Below are positions 1-8,876 of a DNA stretch of 64,000 nucleotides, in pieces (within the stretch, counting starts at the first letter, position 1; every line of letters begins with the position of its first letter). Below the pieces are notes generated by a model that saw nothing but the letters and a program-made list of their open reading frames with translations, had not been told where the DNA came from and did not search any database. The DNA is from Ferrimonas sediminicola (lineage in GTDB: Bacteria > Pseudomonadota > Gammaproteobacteria > Enterobacterales > Shewanellaceae), in assembly GCF_005116715.1 (NCBI RefSeq), contig NZ_SWCI01000006.1, forward strand, positions 62,001 to 126,000, given 5' to 3'. A program made the translations under genes and the position numbers.

Positions 1-299
1 ACAGCGCCGCCGCCCTGGCCGAGGTGCTCAAGTCTGCCGGCACCATCGTCTGGAACGGCCCTGTGGGTGTGTTCGAGTTCGATCAGTTCGGCAAGGGCAC
101 CGAGGTGATCGCCCGCGCTATCGCCGACTCCGACGCCTTCTCCATCGCCGGTGGCGGTGACACCCTGGCGGCCGTGGATAAGTACGGCATCGCCGACAAG
201 GTCTCCTACATCTCCACCGGTGGCGGCGCCTTCCTGGAGTTCCTGGAAGGCAAGCAGCTGCCGGCGGTGGCCATCCTGGAGCAGCGCGCCCAGGGCTGA
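1..299 (+). CDS. pgk: Phosphoglycerate kinase, C-terminal part (5' end outside window)
   Basis: The frame is open from base 3, so this is the last 98 or so codons of a longer gene. Phosphoglycerate kinase transfers phosphate between 1,3-bisphosphoglycerate and ADP in cytosolic glycolysis. Visible family signatures are the WNGPVGVFE segment, the nucleotide-binding SIAGGGDT loop and the [14 protein letters not shown] motif near the C terminus. The stop is TGA at 297-299. fba follows 86 bases downstream on the same strand, the usual pgk-fba order of gammaproteobacteria, so co-transcription is likely. Only the N-terminal domain is missing, because of the window edge; nothing suggests the gene is damaged. 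Confidence 0.97.
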   Translation, partial: SAAALAEVLKSAGTIVWNGPVGVFEFDQFGKGTEVIARAIADSDAFSIAGGGDTLAAVDKYGIADKVSYISTGGGAFLEFLEGKQLPAVAILEQRAQG

Positions 300-385
300 C
301 CGGTTTAACACCTCAATAACAACGAATTCAGGCGCGCGGGATAGCGCGCCTAATAAGCCTTACATCTACAACAGGAGCTTTTTCC

Positions 386-1453
386 ATGGCACTGATCTCT
401 TTGCGCCAAATGCTGGACCACGCCGCGGAGCACAACTACGGTGTGCCGGCGTTCAACGTCAACAACCTGGAGCAGATGCGCGCCATCATGCAGGCCGCCG
501 AAGCCACCGATTCCCCGGTGATCGTGCAGGCCTCCGCCGGTGCGCGTAAGTACGCCCGCCCCCAGTTTCTGCGCTACCTGATGAACGCCGCCCTGGAGCA
601 GTACCCGGACGTGCCTGTGTGTATTCACCAGGACCACGGTACCTCTCCCGACGTGTGTCAGCGCTCCATCCAGATGGGCTTCAGCTCGGTGATGATGGAC
701 GGCTCCCTGCGTGAGGATGGCAAGACCCCGGCGGACTATGGTTACAACGTCCAGGTGACTCAGCGCACCGTTGCCTTCGCCCACGCCTGTGGCGTGTCGG
801 TCGAGGGCGAGATCGGCTGCCTGGGCAGCCTGGAAACCGGCATGGCCGGGGAAGAGGACGGTGTCGGCGCCGAGGGCGTGCTCAGCCACGATCAGCTGCT
901 GACCGATCCTGAGGAGGCCGCCCGCTTCGTGGCCGCCACCAAGGTGGACGCCCTGGCCATCGCCATCGGTACCAGCCACGGCGCCTACAAGTTCTCCAAG
1001 AAACCGACCGGCGACGTGTTGCGCATCGACCGCATCAAGGAGATCCATGCCCGCATCCCCGATACCCACCTGGTGATGCACGGCTCCTCCTCCGTTCCCC
1101 AGGAGTGGCTGGCGGTGATCAACGAGTTCGGCGGCAACATCCCCGAGACCTATGGTGTGCCCGTGGAGGAGATTGTCGAGGGGATCCGGCACGGCGTTCG
1201 CAAGGTGAACATCGACACCGATCTGCGCCTGGCGTCCACCGGTGCGGTACGCAAGTTCCTGGCGGAGAACCCCTCCGAGTTTGATCCTCGCAAATTCCTG
1301 AAAGCGTCCATGGACGCCATGGCCCAGATCTGTACCGATCGCTACGAGGCGTTCGGCTGTGCCGGCATGGGCTCCAAGATGAAGCCCCTGTCGCTGCAGG
1401 CGATGTACAAGCGCTACCAGACCGGTGAACTGGATCCCAAGGTCCACATCTAA
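386..1453 (+). CDS. fba: Class II fructose-bisphosphate aldolase
   Basis: A zinc-dependent aldolase of 355 residues that cleaves fructose 1,6-bisphosphate to dihydroxyacetone phosphate and glyceraldehyde 3-phosphate in the cytosol. The metal/active-site segment HQDHGT (His81, Asp83, His84) is visible, as are the later [10 protein letters not shown] and VMHGSSSVP segments and the phosphate-binding VNIDTDLR region. Length and sequence fit the longer class II B (Calvin-cycle type) subgroup. The ATG at 386 has an AGGAGC ribosome-binding site at 371-376. It follows pgk and is closed by a strong intrinsic terminator at 1476-1503, so pgk-fba looks like the end of one glycolytic operon. Confidence 0.97.
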   Translation: MALISLRQMLDHAAEHNYGVPAFNVNNLEQMRAIMQAAEATDSPVIVQASAGARKYARPQFLRYLMNAALEQYPDVPVCIHQDHGTSPDVCQRSIQMGFSSVMMDGSLREDGKTPADYGYNVQVTQRTVAFAHACGVSVEGEIGCLGSLETGMAGEEDGVGAEGVLSHDQLLTDPEEAARFVAATKVDALAIAIGTSHGAYKFSKKPTGDVLRIDRIKEIHARIPDTHLVMHGSSSVPQEWLAVINEFGGNIPETYGVPVEEIVEGIRHGVRKVNIDTDLRLASTGAVRKFLAENPSEFDPRKFLKASMDAMAQICTDRYEAFGCAGMGSKMKPLSLQAMYKRYQTGELDPKVHI

Positions 1454-1475
1454 GGCGAATTCAGCCAATGTCAGC

Positions 1476-1503
1476 AAAACGCCCGCATTCGCGGGCGTTT
1501 TTT
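1476..1503 (+). terminator. Intrinsic terminator after fba
   Basis: An 8-bp GC-rich stem (ACGCCCGC / GCGGGCGT) with an ATTC loop, flanked by A residues upstream and six T residues downstream. Confidence 0.93.
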
Positions 1504-1650
1504 ATGGGCCGTTGTGTTAACTTTGTCACATCTTCGCCCCCTGGCCGGGGCGGAATGCCAGGGCGTGTTGCCCCCTGGGGGTGAGAGTTTGGCACAAAAG
1601 TGATGACCCAGGGTCAACACGCCGTTAAGGGATGCAGTAGTAAGGATTGG

Positions 1651-2379
1651 ATGATGAACAAAACTACATTGGCGATCACCCTGGTGGTCGTCTCCGCCTC
1701 GGCCCTGGCCGAGGATGCCACCGCCCCGGTAGGCAATGCCGAACTGGGTTTCTCCAATACCACGGGTAACAGCGAAGTGACCACGGTCAAGGGCAAGGTG
1801 GAGTACAAGCACTGGCTCAGCAAGTTTGAAAATCGCTACCTGCTGGAAGCCCTGTATGTGGAGGATGACCAGCAGGTGTCCAAGGAGCGCTATTACGCGG
1901 AGGCCCAGAGCAACTACCGTTTCGGCGAGCACGCCTACCTGTTTGGCTTTGCCTCCAATGACATCGACAAGTTCTCCGGTTACCACTACGTCGCCACCGC
2001 CGCCGCCGGTGTGGGCCGCCGACTCTATCAAGGCAACAAGATCCATCTCGATGGCGAGATTGGTCCGGGTTACAGCTACAAGCGGGTGGATCCCGTCCAG
2101 GCGCCAGGGGAGCCCAACGAGTCGTCGATCATCGCCCGGGCCAACCTGGATTTCTGGTGGGCCTTTTCAGACAACGCGGAGTTTCGCCAGAAGCTGGCGT
2201 CGGATGTCAGCCTGTCGGGCAACGCCACCATCACCAAGGCGGAGTCCTCGGTGACCGCCAGCCTGGTGGGATCGCTGGCGATGAAGTTTGCCTTCAGCGT
2301 CAAGCACACCACCAAGCCCGTGGATGCCAAGGAGTCTCTGGATACCGAGACCTCTATGACTCTCCTGTATAAGTTCTGA
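1651..2379 (+). CDS. DUF481 family outer-membrane protein
   Basis: A predicted exported beta-barrel protein of about 242 residues; the family function is unknown. The start at 1651 (or 1654) is preferred over an upstream ATG at 1600, because the protein then begins MMNKTTLAITLVVVSASALA, a typical signal peptide with ALA cleavage, and AAGGAT lies 4-9 bases upstream. The mature part alternates polar and aromatic residues in the pattern of outer-membrane strands and ends in LLYKF with a terminal Phe. The NAELGFSNTTGNSEVTT opening is characteristic of DUF481. The 3' end overlaps the convergent PAS sensor gene by 26 bases. Confidence 0.85.
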   Translation: MMNKTTLAITLVVVSASALAEDATAPVGNAELGFSNTTGNSEVTTVKGKVEYKHWLSKFENRYLLEALYVEDDQQVSKERYYAEAQSNYRFGEHAYLFGFASNDIDKFSGYHYVATAAAGVGRRLYQGNKIHLDGEIGPGYSYKRVDPVQAPGEPNESSIIARANLDFWWAFSDNAEFRQKLASDVSLSGNATITKAESSVTASLVGSLAMKFAFSVKHTTKPVDAKESLDTETSMTLLYKF

Positions 2380-4438
2380 CGGTGTGATAATCCGGCCCGT
2401 CGGCGGCCCACACCAGATCGCCGTGGACGGCCCCCTCCCCCTGGCGCATCAGCGCCAGGGCGTCGTTCAACTCCATCTCCCCATCCAGCCAGCAGGCACT
2501 GAACTTTAGGGTCAGCGGCGTGCCGCGGAAGCGGGCGGCCATCTCGGCGGCGATCGCCTCCACCTGTTGGGGGCGGCTGTTGGAGACCAGCAGCAGGATG
2601 TGATCCCCGGCCTGGGCGATGCAGCTGTGTTTGGGCACCAGGGTGGCCAGCTGCTGGCGGATCAGACACTGGTTGATCTGCCGGGTTTCGTGGGGCGGGG
2701 TGATCTCATGGTGAGGGGTGATGCGGATCAATGCCGCCGGGGCTTCGGCCCGGCGGTAGAACAGCCGCAGCTCCCTAAGCCCGGCCACGGCCACTGAGGG
2801 TTCCACCGGCGACATCAGGGTCAGCACCAGCTGGCCCCGCTCGTCGCTGGCGACGATCTTCGCCAGCAGGGGCAGGATGCCCTGGTTGGCGGTGGCCAGC
2901 CACACCCGCTCCTCCCAGGCCTCGTCCCTGCCCAGGGTGGCGGTGATCCCCTTGGGGGTGATTCCCTCCGGCAGGCTCACCAGATCGGTCAGGCTCAGCT
3001 TCTTGCAGGCGTCGGCGTCCAGTCCCAGCATGGACTGTAAGGCGCGGTTGCTCAGCACCAGGCGGTAGTTGCTGTCCAGCAGTGCCAGTCCGACCGGGGT
3101 GCGCGACAGGGTGCGGTAAGCCTCCTCCTCGTCGGTGAGCGCATGCAGGTTGGCAACCACCAGAGGGTAGTGGCCCTCGCCCTGGGTGTGGCACAGCTCA
3201 ACGTCCAGGGAGTGTTGCATCTCCCGGGCGGGCAACTGACCGCTCCAACGCCCCTGCTCCAGGGCGATCTCCCACCCCTTGCGCGCCTGGGGAGAGTCAA
3301 ACAGCTTGGCAAACCACAGGGCGCCGTGACGGCCCCCCTTGAGTCCCAGCAGCTTGAGGGCGGAGGGGTTGCCGGAGAGCAGCTTGCCAGAGGTGGTGAA
3401 CAGCAGGGTACTGCCGGCATGCTGATAGAGCTGCTCGGTGATGTCCATGGCCAGCTTGAAGTGGCCCTGTTGCCGCAGCAGGCCGTGCTTCTGGATGGTG
3501 AGCCAGCAGAGGAACAGCACCAGCACCAGCCCGGAGGCGCCCAGCAGGCGGCGGTGATCCCGGGCCAGCAGTTCGAGATCATGGTCATCGAAGGAGGAGA
3601 CCAGGTAGAAGGGTTCAAAGTGGCCGGCGGCCACCTTGAGGTAGAGGTAGTGGCGCTCTCCCAGGGTCAGCTGACCGAACTGCTGGCCGTGAATCTCCGG
3701 CCACAGCGCCTGGTAACTGGCCCGCTCCTCTGGGGAGAGGCGCACGCTGCCACCGGTGTGGGACAGCTTGAGGGGGGTGCCCTGGAGGTCGAGCATCACC
3801 AGGGGGATCTCGCCCATGGGGTCGGTGCGGTAGAAGGCGCTGAGTACCGGAATCAGGTCCGAATAGATGGCGGCGTATGCCACCCCATGGGGGTTGCGGG
3901 GGATGGGGAGCCGCTGCCAGTGCTCGATGCGGTGATGTTTGCTGTCCAGCATCAGCGGCGAGTAGCGCCCCATCTCCTCGCCCATGGCGGGCTGGTTGTC
4001 GGCCTGGCCGGCATAGCCCCTGAGCTGATTCAGCTCGGTGCCGACCACCAGCCGGTTCTGGTCGTCGTAGAGTTCGATCGCCTCGATCGCCTCAAACTTG
4101 TTGGACAGACCCTGCAGGTAGTTTTGCAGCAACGGTTTGTCCAGTTCGGGATCATCCAGCAGGAAGCGCAGTACCCCCAGCTGGGCGATCGCCTGGCCCC
4201 GGGCCTGCAGGGAGAGCAGGCGGTCGGACACCCGGTCGCTGAACAGCTGCACCTCGGAGAACCTGTGGTTTCCCAGCTGTTCGCGCTGGGATTCCAGGTT
4301 GACGCCGAAGGCCCACCCCAGGACCACCGCCGTCAGGCAGACGATGACGGCGATCTGGCCCCACAGGGTATCCACACGGCGTCCCATGCTGCTCAATTCC
4401 GGCAGAGAGTCCAGTAACGAGGAGAGTTTCGGTGTCAT
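2354..4438 (-). CDS. Membrane PAS sensor protein with a degenerate GGDEF-like C-terminal domain
   Basis: A 694-residue membrane protein. Transmembrane segments at about residues 28-47 and 299-316 enclose a periplasmic region of about 250 residues that resembles a double-Cache type sensor. Two PAS-like regions follow (about 330-445 and 449-560); the second contains TPVGLALLDSNYRLVLSNRAL. The C terminus has the layout of a GGDEF domain, but the signature is A610-G-D-H-I instead of GGDEF, so diguanylate cyclase activity is unlikely. It may be a c-di-GMP- or partner-binding relic, or just a signal input protein. It is a single gene, convergent with the DUF481 gene. The domain assignment of the last 130 residues is an inference from motif position. 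Confidence 0.75.
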   Translation of the reverse strand: MTPKLSSLLDSLPELSSMGRRVDTLWGQIAVIVCLTAVVLGWAFGVNLESQREQLGNHRFSEVQLFSDRVSDRLLSLQARGQAIAQLGVLRFLLDDPELDKPLLQNYLQGLSNKFEAIEAIELYDDQNRLVVGTELNQLRGYAGQADNQPAMGEEMGRYSPLMLDSKHHRIEHWQRLPIPRNPHGVAYAAIYSDLIPVLSAFYRTDPMGEIPLVMLDLQGTPLKLSHTGGSVRLSPEERASYQALWPEIHGQQFGQLTLGERHYLYLKVAAGHFEPFYLVSSFDDHDLELLARDHRRLLGASGLVLVLFLCWLTIQKHGLLRQQGHFKLAMDITEQLYQHAGSTLLFTTSGKLLSGNPSALKLLGLKGGRHGALWFAKLFDSPQARKGWEIALEQGRWSGQLPAREMQHSLDVELCHTQGEGHYPLVVANLHALTDEEEAYRTLSRTPVGLALLDSNYRLVLSNRALQSMLGLDADACKKLSLTDLVSLPEGITPKGITATLGRDEAWEERVWLATANQGILPLLAKIVASDERGQLVLTLMSPVEPSVAVAGLRELRLFYRRAEAPAALIRITPHHEITPPHETRQINQCLIRQQLATLVPKHSCIAQAGDHILLLVSNSRPQQVEAIAAEMAARFRGTPLTLKFSACWLDGEMELNDALALMRQGEGAVHGDLVWAADGPDYHTVRTYTGES

Positions 4439-4502
4439 GTCAAACTAGGGTTGGGACGAATTTGCCTCACTGTATCACTCATGTAATCAGCGGACCACGG
4501 CC

Positions 4503-5099
4503 CTAGCCTACCACGTCCAGGGTTCTGTGCCTAAAGGTGACCCCGGCCTCATCACAGATCGCCTGGCACGCCCTGATATCCACCCCCTCCAGGCCGTCGA
4601 TGGCTGAGGCGCTGACCCTGGGGATGTGGGTCGGGGCCTCAGCCAGGAAGGCGCGCATCGCGTCGTAGCTGCCCTTGAGCCGGGGACGGCAGTGGCGCTG
4701 GTAGGTGGCCTCATCCTGGGCATTGAGGGAAATGGAGAGGGCATCGATGCACTCCCCCAGCTCCGGCAGGATGTTGCGCCGGTGAAACAGGTTGCCCAGA
4801 CCGTCGGTGTTGACCCGGGTGCGGCCGCCCTCGGCCTTGACGTGGCGGGCGATGGCCAGCAGCACCTCCAGGTTGAGGGTGGGCTCGCCGTAACCGCAGA
4901 AGACGATCTCGTCGAACTCGGTCACCCGTCCCAGCAGGGGAATGATCTCCTCCGCCCCGGGCTGGCGGTCCAGCTTCAGCTGATACTGATGGACCTGGGT
5001 GCTGCCGTTGTGCTTGGGGCAGAAGGCGCACTGCAGGGTGCAGCGCCCGGTCAGGTTGATGTAACGGCTGTCGCGGATGTCGTAGACCAGCTGGCTCAT
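4503..5099 (-). CDS. TatD-associated radical SAM protein
   Basis: A 198-residue radical S-adenosylmethionine protein. The CTLQCAFC motif (CxxxCxxC) near residue 22 should bind the 4Fe-4S cluster. FCGYGEPTL corresponds to the GGE-like SAM-binding motif, and LSISLNAQ is a typical later strand. The length and the opening YDIRDSRYINLTGRCTL fit the small subfamily often encoded beside tatD; no tatD is present here. Its substrate is unknown. It lies 8 bases downstream of srmB and is probably the last gene of a trmN-srmB operon, which may hint at an RNA- or translation-related role; that is inference only. Confidence 0.85.
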   Translation of the reverse strand: MSQLVYDIRDSRYINLTGRCTLQCAFCPKHNGSTQVHQYQLKLDRQPGAEEIIPLLGRVTEFDEIVFCGYGEPTLNLEVLLAIARHVKAEGGRTRVNTDGLGNLFHRRNILPELGECIDALSISLNAQDEATYQRHCRPRLKGSYDAMRAFLAEAPTHIPRVSASAIDGLEGVDIRACQAICDEAGVTFRHRTLDVVG

Positions 5100-5107
5100 C
5101 TTCGGTC

Positions 5108-6325
5108 CTACTTCCTCTTCGGCTTCTTGGGCTTCTTCGCCTTGGTGGCGGGCTTCTTGGACTTCTTCGGAGCGCTGGGCTCCTTGGTCTGGGGCTTCAG
5201 GTCCTGGAACACCCGGCGGCGGATCGGCTCGCCGACGTAGCGCTCGATCTTGCCCAGATAGGGATGGTCGTGGGCCTCGACGATGGAGATGGCGATCCCC
5301 TTGGCGCCGGCCCGGGCGGTGCGGCCGATGCGATGGACATAGGTGTCGGCGTGGCGGGGCAGATCATAGTTGATCACATGGGTGATCCCCTGGATGTCCA
5401 GTCCCCGGGCGGCGACGTCGGTGGCGATCAGCACCTTGATCTGACCGTCACGGAAGCGGGAGACGGCGGCGTCGCGTTTGGCCTGGGGCATCTCGCCCTT
5501 GAGGCAGTTGGTGCGGATGCCGGCCCGGTCCATCTGGGCGATCAGCTTCTCTACCCGTTCGCGGGTGCGGACGAAGATCACCGCCTTGGTGCAGGTTTCG
5601 TCCGCCAGCAGCCGCTTGAGCAGGGCCAGCTTGTGGCCGGCGTCGTCGGCCCGGTAGTAATACTGGGCGATCTTCTTGCGCTCCCGGCGGGAGGGGGCAC
5701 TGTTGATGCGGGCCGGCTCCTGCAGCAGCTCCCGGGCAAAGCCCTCCACCGCGTTACCCTCCAGGGTGGCCGAGAACAGCAGGGTCTGTTTGCGCCAGCG
5801 CGCCTCGGCGGCGATGCGGTCCACCGTGGGGCCGAAGCCCATGTCCAGCATCCGGTCCGCCTCGTCGATCACCAGGATCTCTACATCGCGGCAGGCCACC
5901 TTCTCTTTCTCGATGTAATCCATCAGCCGTCCCGGGGTGGCCACCAGCAGATCCAGGTTCTTGCCCAGCATCTCGTCATCCTGGTTGTAGTCCACCCCTC
6001 CGGTGAGGGTGCCGGTGGTCAGGCCCAGGCCGGAGAGCAGCTTGTCGGCGTACGCCTTGACCTGGCTGGCCAGCTCCCGGGTGGGGGTCAGCACCAGCAC
6101 CCGGGCATGACCGGGATCCCGGCGGGGGAAATCCAGCAGGTGCTGGATCGCCGGCAGCAGGTAGGCGGCGGTCTTGCCGGTCCCTGTTGGGGCATTGGCC
6201 AGGATGTCTTTCTGCTCCATGGCCAGGGGGATCACCTCCGCCTGTACCGAGGTGGGAGTGGTGTAGCCCGCCTTGGTGACGGTATTCAGCAGCCGGGGGT
6301 CCAGCTCCAGGTTATCAAAGCTCAT
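5108..6325 (-). CDS. srmB: DEAD-box ATP-dependent RNA helicase SrmB
   Basis: A cytosolic DEAD-box helicase of 405 residues; SrmB assists assembly of the large ribosomal subunit. Visible motifs are the Q motif region (GYTTPTSVQAEVIP), motif I APTGTGKTAAY, Ia PTRELA, II VIDEADRMLDMGF, III SATLEG, V TDVAARGLD and VI HRIGRTARAGAKG. The C terminus is a lysine-rich tail (KKSKKPATKAKKPKKPKRK), a probable RNA-binding extension. In E. coli srmB neighbours the trmN (yfiC) methyltransferase gene. Here the same pair lies on one strand only 7 bases apart, which supports the SrmB assignment over other DEAD-box paralogues. Confidence 0.9.
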   Translation of the reverse strand: MSFDNLELDPRLLNTVTKAGYTTPTSVQAEVIPLAMEQKDILANAPTGTGKTAAYLLPAIQHLLDFPRRDPGHARVLVLTPTRELASQVKAYADKLLSGLGLTTGTLTGGVDYNQDDEMLGKNLDLLVATPGRLMDYIEKEKVACRDVEILVIDEADRMLDMGFGPTVDRIAAEARWRKQTLLFSATLEGNAVEGFARELLQEPARINSAPSRRERKKIAQYYYRADDAGHKLALLKRLLADETCTKAVIFVRTRERVEKLIAQMDRAGIRTNCLKGEMPQAKRDAAVSRFRDGQIKVLIATDVAARGLDIQGITHVINYDLPRHADTYVHRIGRTARAGAKGIAISIVEAHDHPYLGKIERYVGEPIRRRVFQDLKPQTKEPSAPKKSKKPATKAKKPKKPKRK

Positions 6326-6332
6326 TTGGGGT

Positions 6333-7028
6333 CTATCCCTTCAGATAAAAATCGGTGGTCAGGGCGCGGTACTCGTCGGAGTAGCCGCCATCCTGACGAT
6401 GAATCACCAGGTGTTGTGTCGGGCAGCCGGCCTGCTTTCGCGCCAGCTCCACCAGAATCAGTTTGTCCCCCTTGGCCGGGGTCGTGCTGACCCGGGTCAG
6501 CCGAGTCAGATTCAGGCCGACCGCCTCTGCCTCGCGCTGCAGCCGTGCCTGGCTGGACGCCGGCAGCACCAGGCTGGCATGACCCTCAGGGGCCAGCAGC
6601 CGCTCTATGGCACCGAGCAGTTCGGCCAGGCTCAGCCCGGCTCTCGCCTGGGCCCGCTTGGGGCAGGGGGCGGTCAGGCTGTCCTCGAAATAGGGCGGGT
6701 TGCTGATCAGGTGTTGGTAGCCTCCGCCGTGGGACTGGCTCCAGCACCTGAGATCCCCCTGGTGCACCTGCACCCGGTCAAACCAGGGGCTGGCGGCGAC
6801 ATTCTGTCGCGCCTGGTGCACCGCATCCGGATCGATCTCCAGGGCGTCCACTGTGCCGCCGCTTCGCTGGGCACAGCACAGGGCCAGCAGGCCGGAGCCG
6901 CACCCCAGGTCCAGTGTTCTCCCCCGTTGCGCGACCCGGGCCCAGCTGCCCAGCAGCACCGAATCGGTGCTGACTTTCATGCCGCAGCGGTCGTCGTCAA
7001 TATGAAACTGTTTAAAGCTAAAGCCCAT
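6333..7028 (-). CDS. trmN: tRNA1(Val) (adenine(37)-N6)-methyltransferase
   Basis: A 231-residue class I SAM-dependent methyltransferase that makes m6A at position 37 of tRNA-Val. LDLGCGSGLLALCCAQ is the SAM-binding loop, ALEIDPDAV the acidic motif and ISNPPYFEDSL the NPPY catalytic motif of N6-adenine methyltransferases. The opening FKQFHIDDDRCGMKVSTDSVLLGSW is diagnostic of the TrmN/YfiC family. It is the first gene of a minus-strand operon with srmB and a radical SAM gene. Its start lies next to a long AT-rich region shared with the divergent brnQ leader. Confidence 0.93.
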   Translation of the reverse strand: MGFSFKQFHIDDDRCGMKVSTDSVLLGSWARVAQRGRTLDLGCGSGLLALCCAQRSGGTVDALEIDPDAVHQARQNVAASPWFDRVQVHQGDLRCWSQSHGGGYQHLISNPPYFEDSLTAPCPKRAQARAGLSLAELLGAIERLLAPEGHASLVLPASSQARLQREAEAVGLNLTRLTRVSTTPAKGDKLILVELARKQAGCPTQHLVIHRQDGGYSDEYRALTTDFYLKG

Positions 7029-7137
7029 GAGCAGCCCCTGAAACCCAAGGCGGGGATTTTACCAGATTCGGTATCAAAAGCCTGTGTCTCTAATAAAACC
7101 GATATGTTAATCAAATGGTCTGACTTGGTTTCAATTT

Positions 7138-7206
7138 ATGGTGAGGGCATTGTGTATTGTACTCAATTGCGGTATTAACTGTCGCTGCGATCCGATGGTC
7201 CATTGA
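7138..7206 (+). CDS. Possible leader peptide upstream of brnQ
   Basis: A 22-codon open frame from ATG 7138 to TGA 7204-7206. It encodes seven branched-chain residues (V, L, I, V, L, I, V), unusually many for its length, and sits in the brnQ leader. No convincing ribosome-binding site is present. A promoter-like pair (TTGTGT at 7150-7155, TATTAA at 7173-7178) lies inside it, so it may not be transcribed in full. Reported only because a leader peptide would fit the attenuator-like structures downstream. Confidence 0.2.
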   Translation: MVRALCIVLNCGINCRCDPMVH

Positions 7207-7244
7207 ATCGCGCTTACCGGAAAAGGACGAGAAACTAACCACGG

Positions 7245-7356
7245 ACATTCGCTTTTACCAAACGATTGGTTAGAAAACCCTCAGAATAAGAGGGAAAAAC
7301 AGCAGATTGAGTGTAACCCAAAGTTTACATGGGTGGCCTTGGTAACCAAGGTTTTT
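7245..7356 (+). promoter_or_regulatory. Attenuator-like leader of brnQ
   Basis: The 345 bases between trmN and brnQ are AT-rich and hold mutually exclusive stems. CTAACC (7245-7250) can pair with GGTTAG (7268-7273). TTGGTTA (7266-7272) is the exact reverse complement of TAACCAA (7343-7349). CCTTGG (7337-7342) pairs with CCAAGG (7346-7351), forming a hairpin followed by five T (7352-7356), i.e. an intrinsic terminator just upstream of the ribosome-binding site. A small CCCTC/GAGGG hairpin lies at 7278-7294. The arrangement is that of terminator/antiterminator attenuation; the trigger is unknown. Confidence 0.55.
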
Positions 7357-7373
7357 GATGAGAAGAGGCAAGT

Positions 7374-8678
7374 TTGGAAAAGCGTTTAACCTTGATGGAC
7401 ACCTTGAGTGTCGGCTTTATGACCTTCGCGTTCTTTTTGGGCGCGGGTAACATGATCTTTCCGCCCATGGCGGGCTTCCTCGCCGGAGAGAACTACTTTC
7501 CGGCCATGGTCGGCTTCCTGTGCACCGCCGTGGGCCTGCCGTTGCTTGGCCTGGTGGCCGTCGCCAAGGCCGGTGGCAGCATTCCGGTGATCACCAAGAA
7601 ACTGCCGGCCTGGGTCGGGGTGGTGATCGCTTCCTCCATCTTCATCATCATCGGTCCCGCTTTCGCCGCCCCCCGTGCCGGCCTGGTGGCGTATGAGATG
7701 GGCGCCGTCCCTTTCCTGACTGAGCCGGGTGCCACCACCCAGGCGCTCTACTCGGTGATCTTCTTCGGTATCGCCATGTTGCTGGCCCTGTTCCCAGGCA
7801 ACCTGGTGGACAGCGTAGGTAAGGTCTTGACCCCGGCACTGATCCTGCTGTTCGCCGTACTGGCAGTCGCCGCCTTCGTTTTCCCCCAGGACCCCATCGG
7901 ACAGGCCCAGGGGGCTTACACCAGCGGTGCCTTCACCAAGGGCTTCCTCGAAGGTTACGGCACCATGGATGCCCTGGCTTCCCTGGTGTTCGGCATGCTG
8001 ATCGTCGATCTGCTGCGTAAGAAGGGGATCACCGACAGCGGCCGCCAGGCCCGCTACCTGGGTATTGCCGCCCTTATCGCCGCCGCCGGCCTGGCTTTTG
8101 TCTACGTGCCCCTGTTCTACCTTGGGGCCACCAGCTCGGTGCTGGGGGCCAGCGCCGAGACCGGTGGTGCCATCCTTACCACCTTTGTCTACCAGGTGTT
8201 CGGCAACGCCGGTGTGGTGATGTTGGGAGCGGTGGTGACCCTGGCCTGCCTGACCACGGTGATCGGCCTGATCTCCGCCTGTTCCGATTACTTCTCCGAG
8301 CTGATGCCCAAGGTGGGTTACCGCGGATTCGTGGTGGTCAACGCCCTGTTTTGCGCCGTGGTGGCCAACGTCGGTCTGAGCCAGCTGATCCAGGTGAGCA
8401 TTCCGGTATTGATGGCGGTCTACCCCGTCGCCATGGCGCTGGTCGCCTTCTGTTTCGTCCGTGGCCTGATGCAGAACGAACGTCTGGGCCTGATCCTGAT
8501 GGTCTCCGTCTCCGGCCTGTTTGGCCTGTTTGACGGCATCAAGGCGGCGGGCCTGAGCACCGATTTTGTCTCGGCCCTGCCCCTGTATGAGCAGGGAATG
8601 GCCTGGATGCTGCCGACCCTGGCGGCCACGGTCATCGGCTGCCTGATCCGTCGTCCTCAGCCTCAGCTGGCGCACTAA
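7374..8678 (+). CDS. brnQ: Branched-chain amino acid transport protein BrnQ (LIVCS family)
   Basis: An inner-membrane cation-coupled importer for leucine, isoleucine and valine, 434 residues with about 12 hydrophobic segments. The N-terminal GFMTFAFFLGAGNMIFPPMAG block is the family signature. The likely start is TTG at 7374, because AGAAGAGG lies at 7361-7368; an in-frame ATG at 7395 would remove seven residues. The gene is preceded by an attenuator-like leader and closed by a strong terminator, so it looks monocistronic. Confidence 0.94.
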   Translation: MEKRLTLMDTLSVGFMTFAFFLGAGNMIFPPMAGFLAGENYFPAMVGFLCTAVGLPLLGLVAVAKAGGSIPVITKKLPAWVGVVIASSIFIIIGPAFAAPRAGLVAYEMGAVPFLTEPGATTQALYSVIFFGIAMLLALFPGNLVDSVGKVLTPALILLFAVLAVAAFVFPQDPIGQAQGAYTSGAFTKGFLEGYGTMDALASLVFGMLIVDLLRKKGITDSGRQARYLGIAALIAAAGLAFVYVPLFYLGATSSVLGASAETGGAILTTFVYQVFGNAGVVMLGAVVTLACLTTVIGLISACSDYFSELMPKVGYRGFVVVNALFCAVVANVGLSQLIQVSIPVLMAVYPVAMALVAFCFVRGLMQNERLGLILMVSVSGLFGLFDGIKAAGLSTDFVSALPLYEQGMAWMLPTLAATVIGCLIRRPQPQLAH

Positions 8679-8693
8679 CCAGCACCTCGTCGG

Positions 8694-8723
8694 ACAAGGG
8701 GCGCCCCGCGGGGCGCCCCTTGT
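8694..8723. terminator. Intrinsic terminator after brnQ
   Basis: A perfect 14-bp inverted repeat (ACAAGGGGCGCCCC / GGGGCGCCCCTTGT) around a 2-base centre, 15 bases after the brnQ stop. The U-tract is short, so efficiency is uncertain. Confidence 0.8.
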
Positions 8724-8876
8724 CGTTGCTGGGCAGCCCGCCCTGGGCGAGCGCTTCCGGCTGCTTGACCCCTTGTTCTCTATTGCGAAAGCAGCACCAG
8801 GTCGGTTTGCCGGAGAGGCCTTTGTCGACTAGCGTTACTGTTGCGCAGGGGAGTGTGTGGACAGGGATGGGATCGG

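Noticed and set aside
8694-8723. Palindrome taken for an attachment site or protein-binding site
   Set aside because: Position 15 bases after brnQ and its high GC stem suit a transcription terminator; no mobile element is near.
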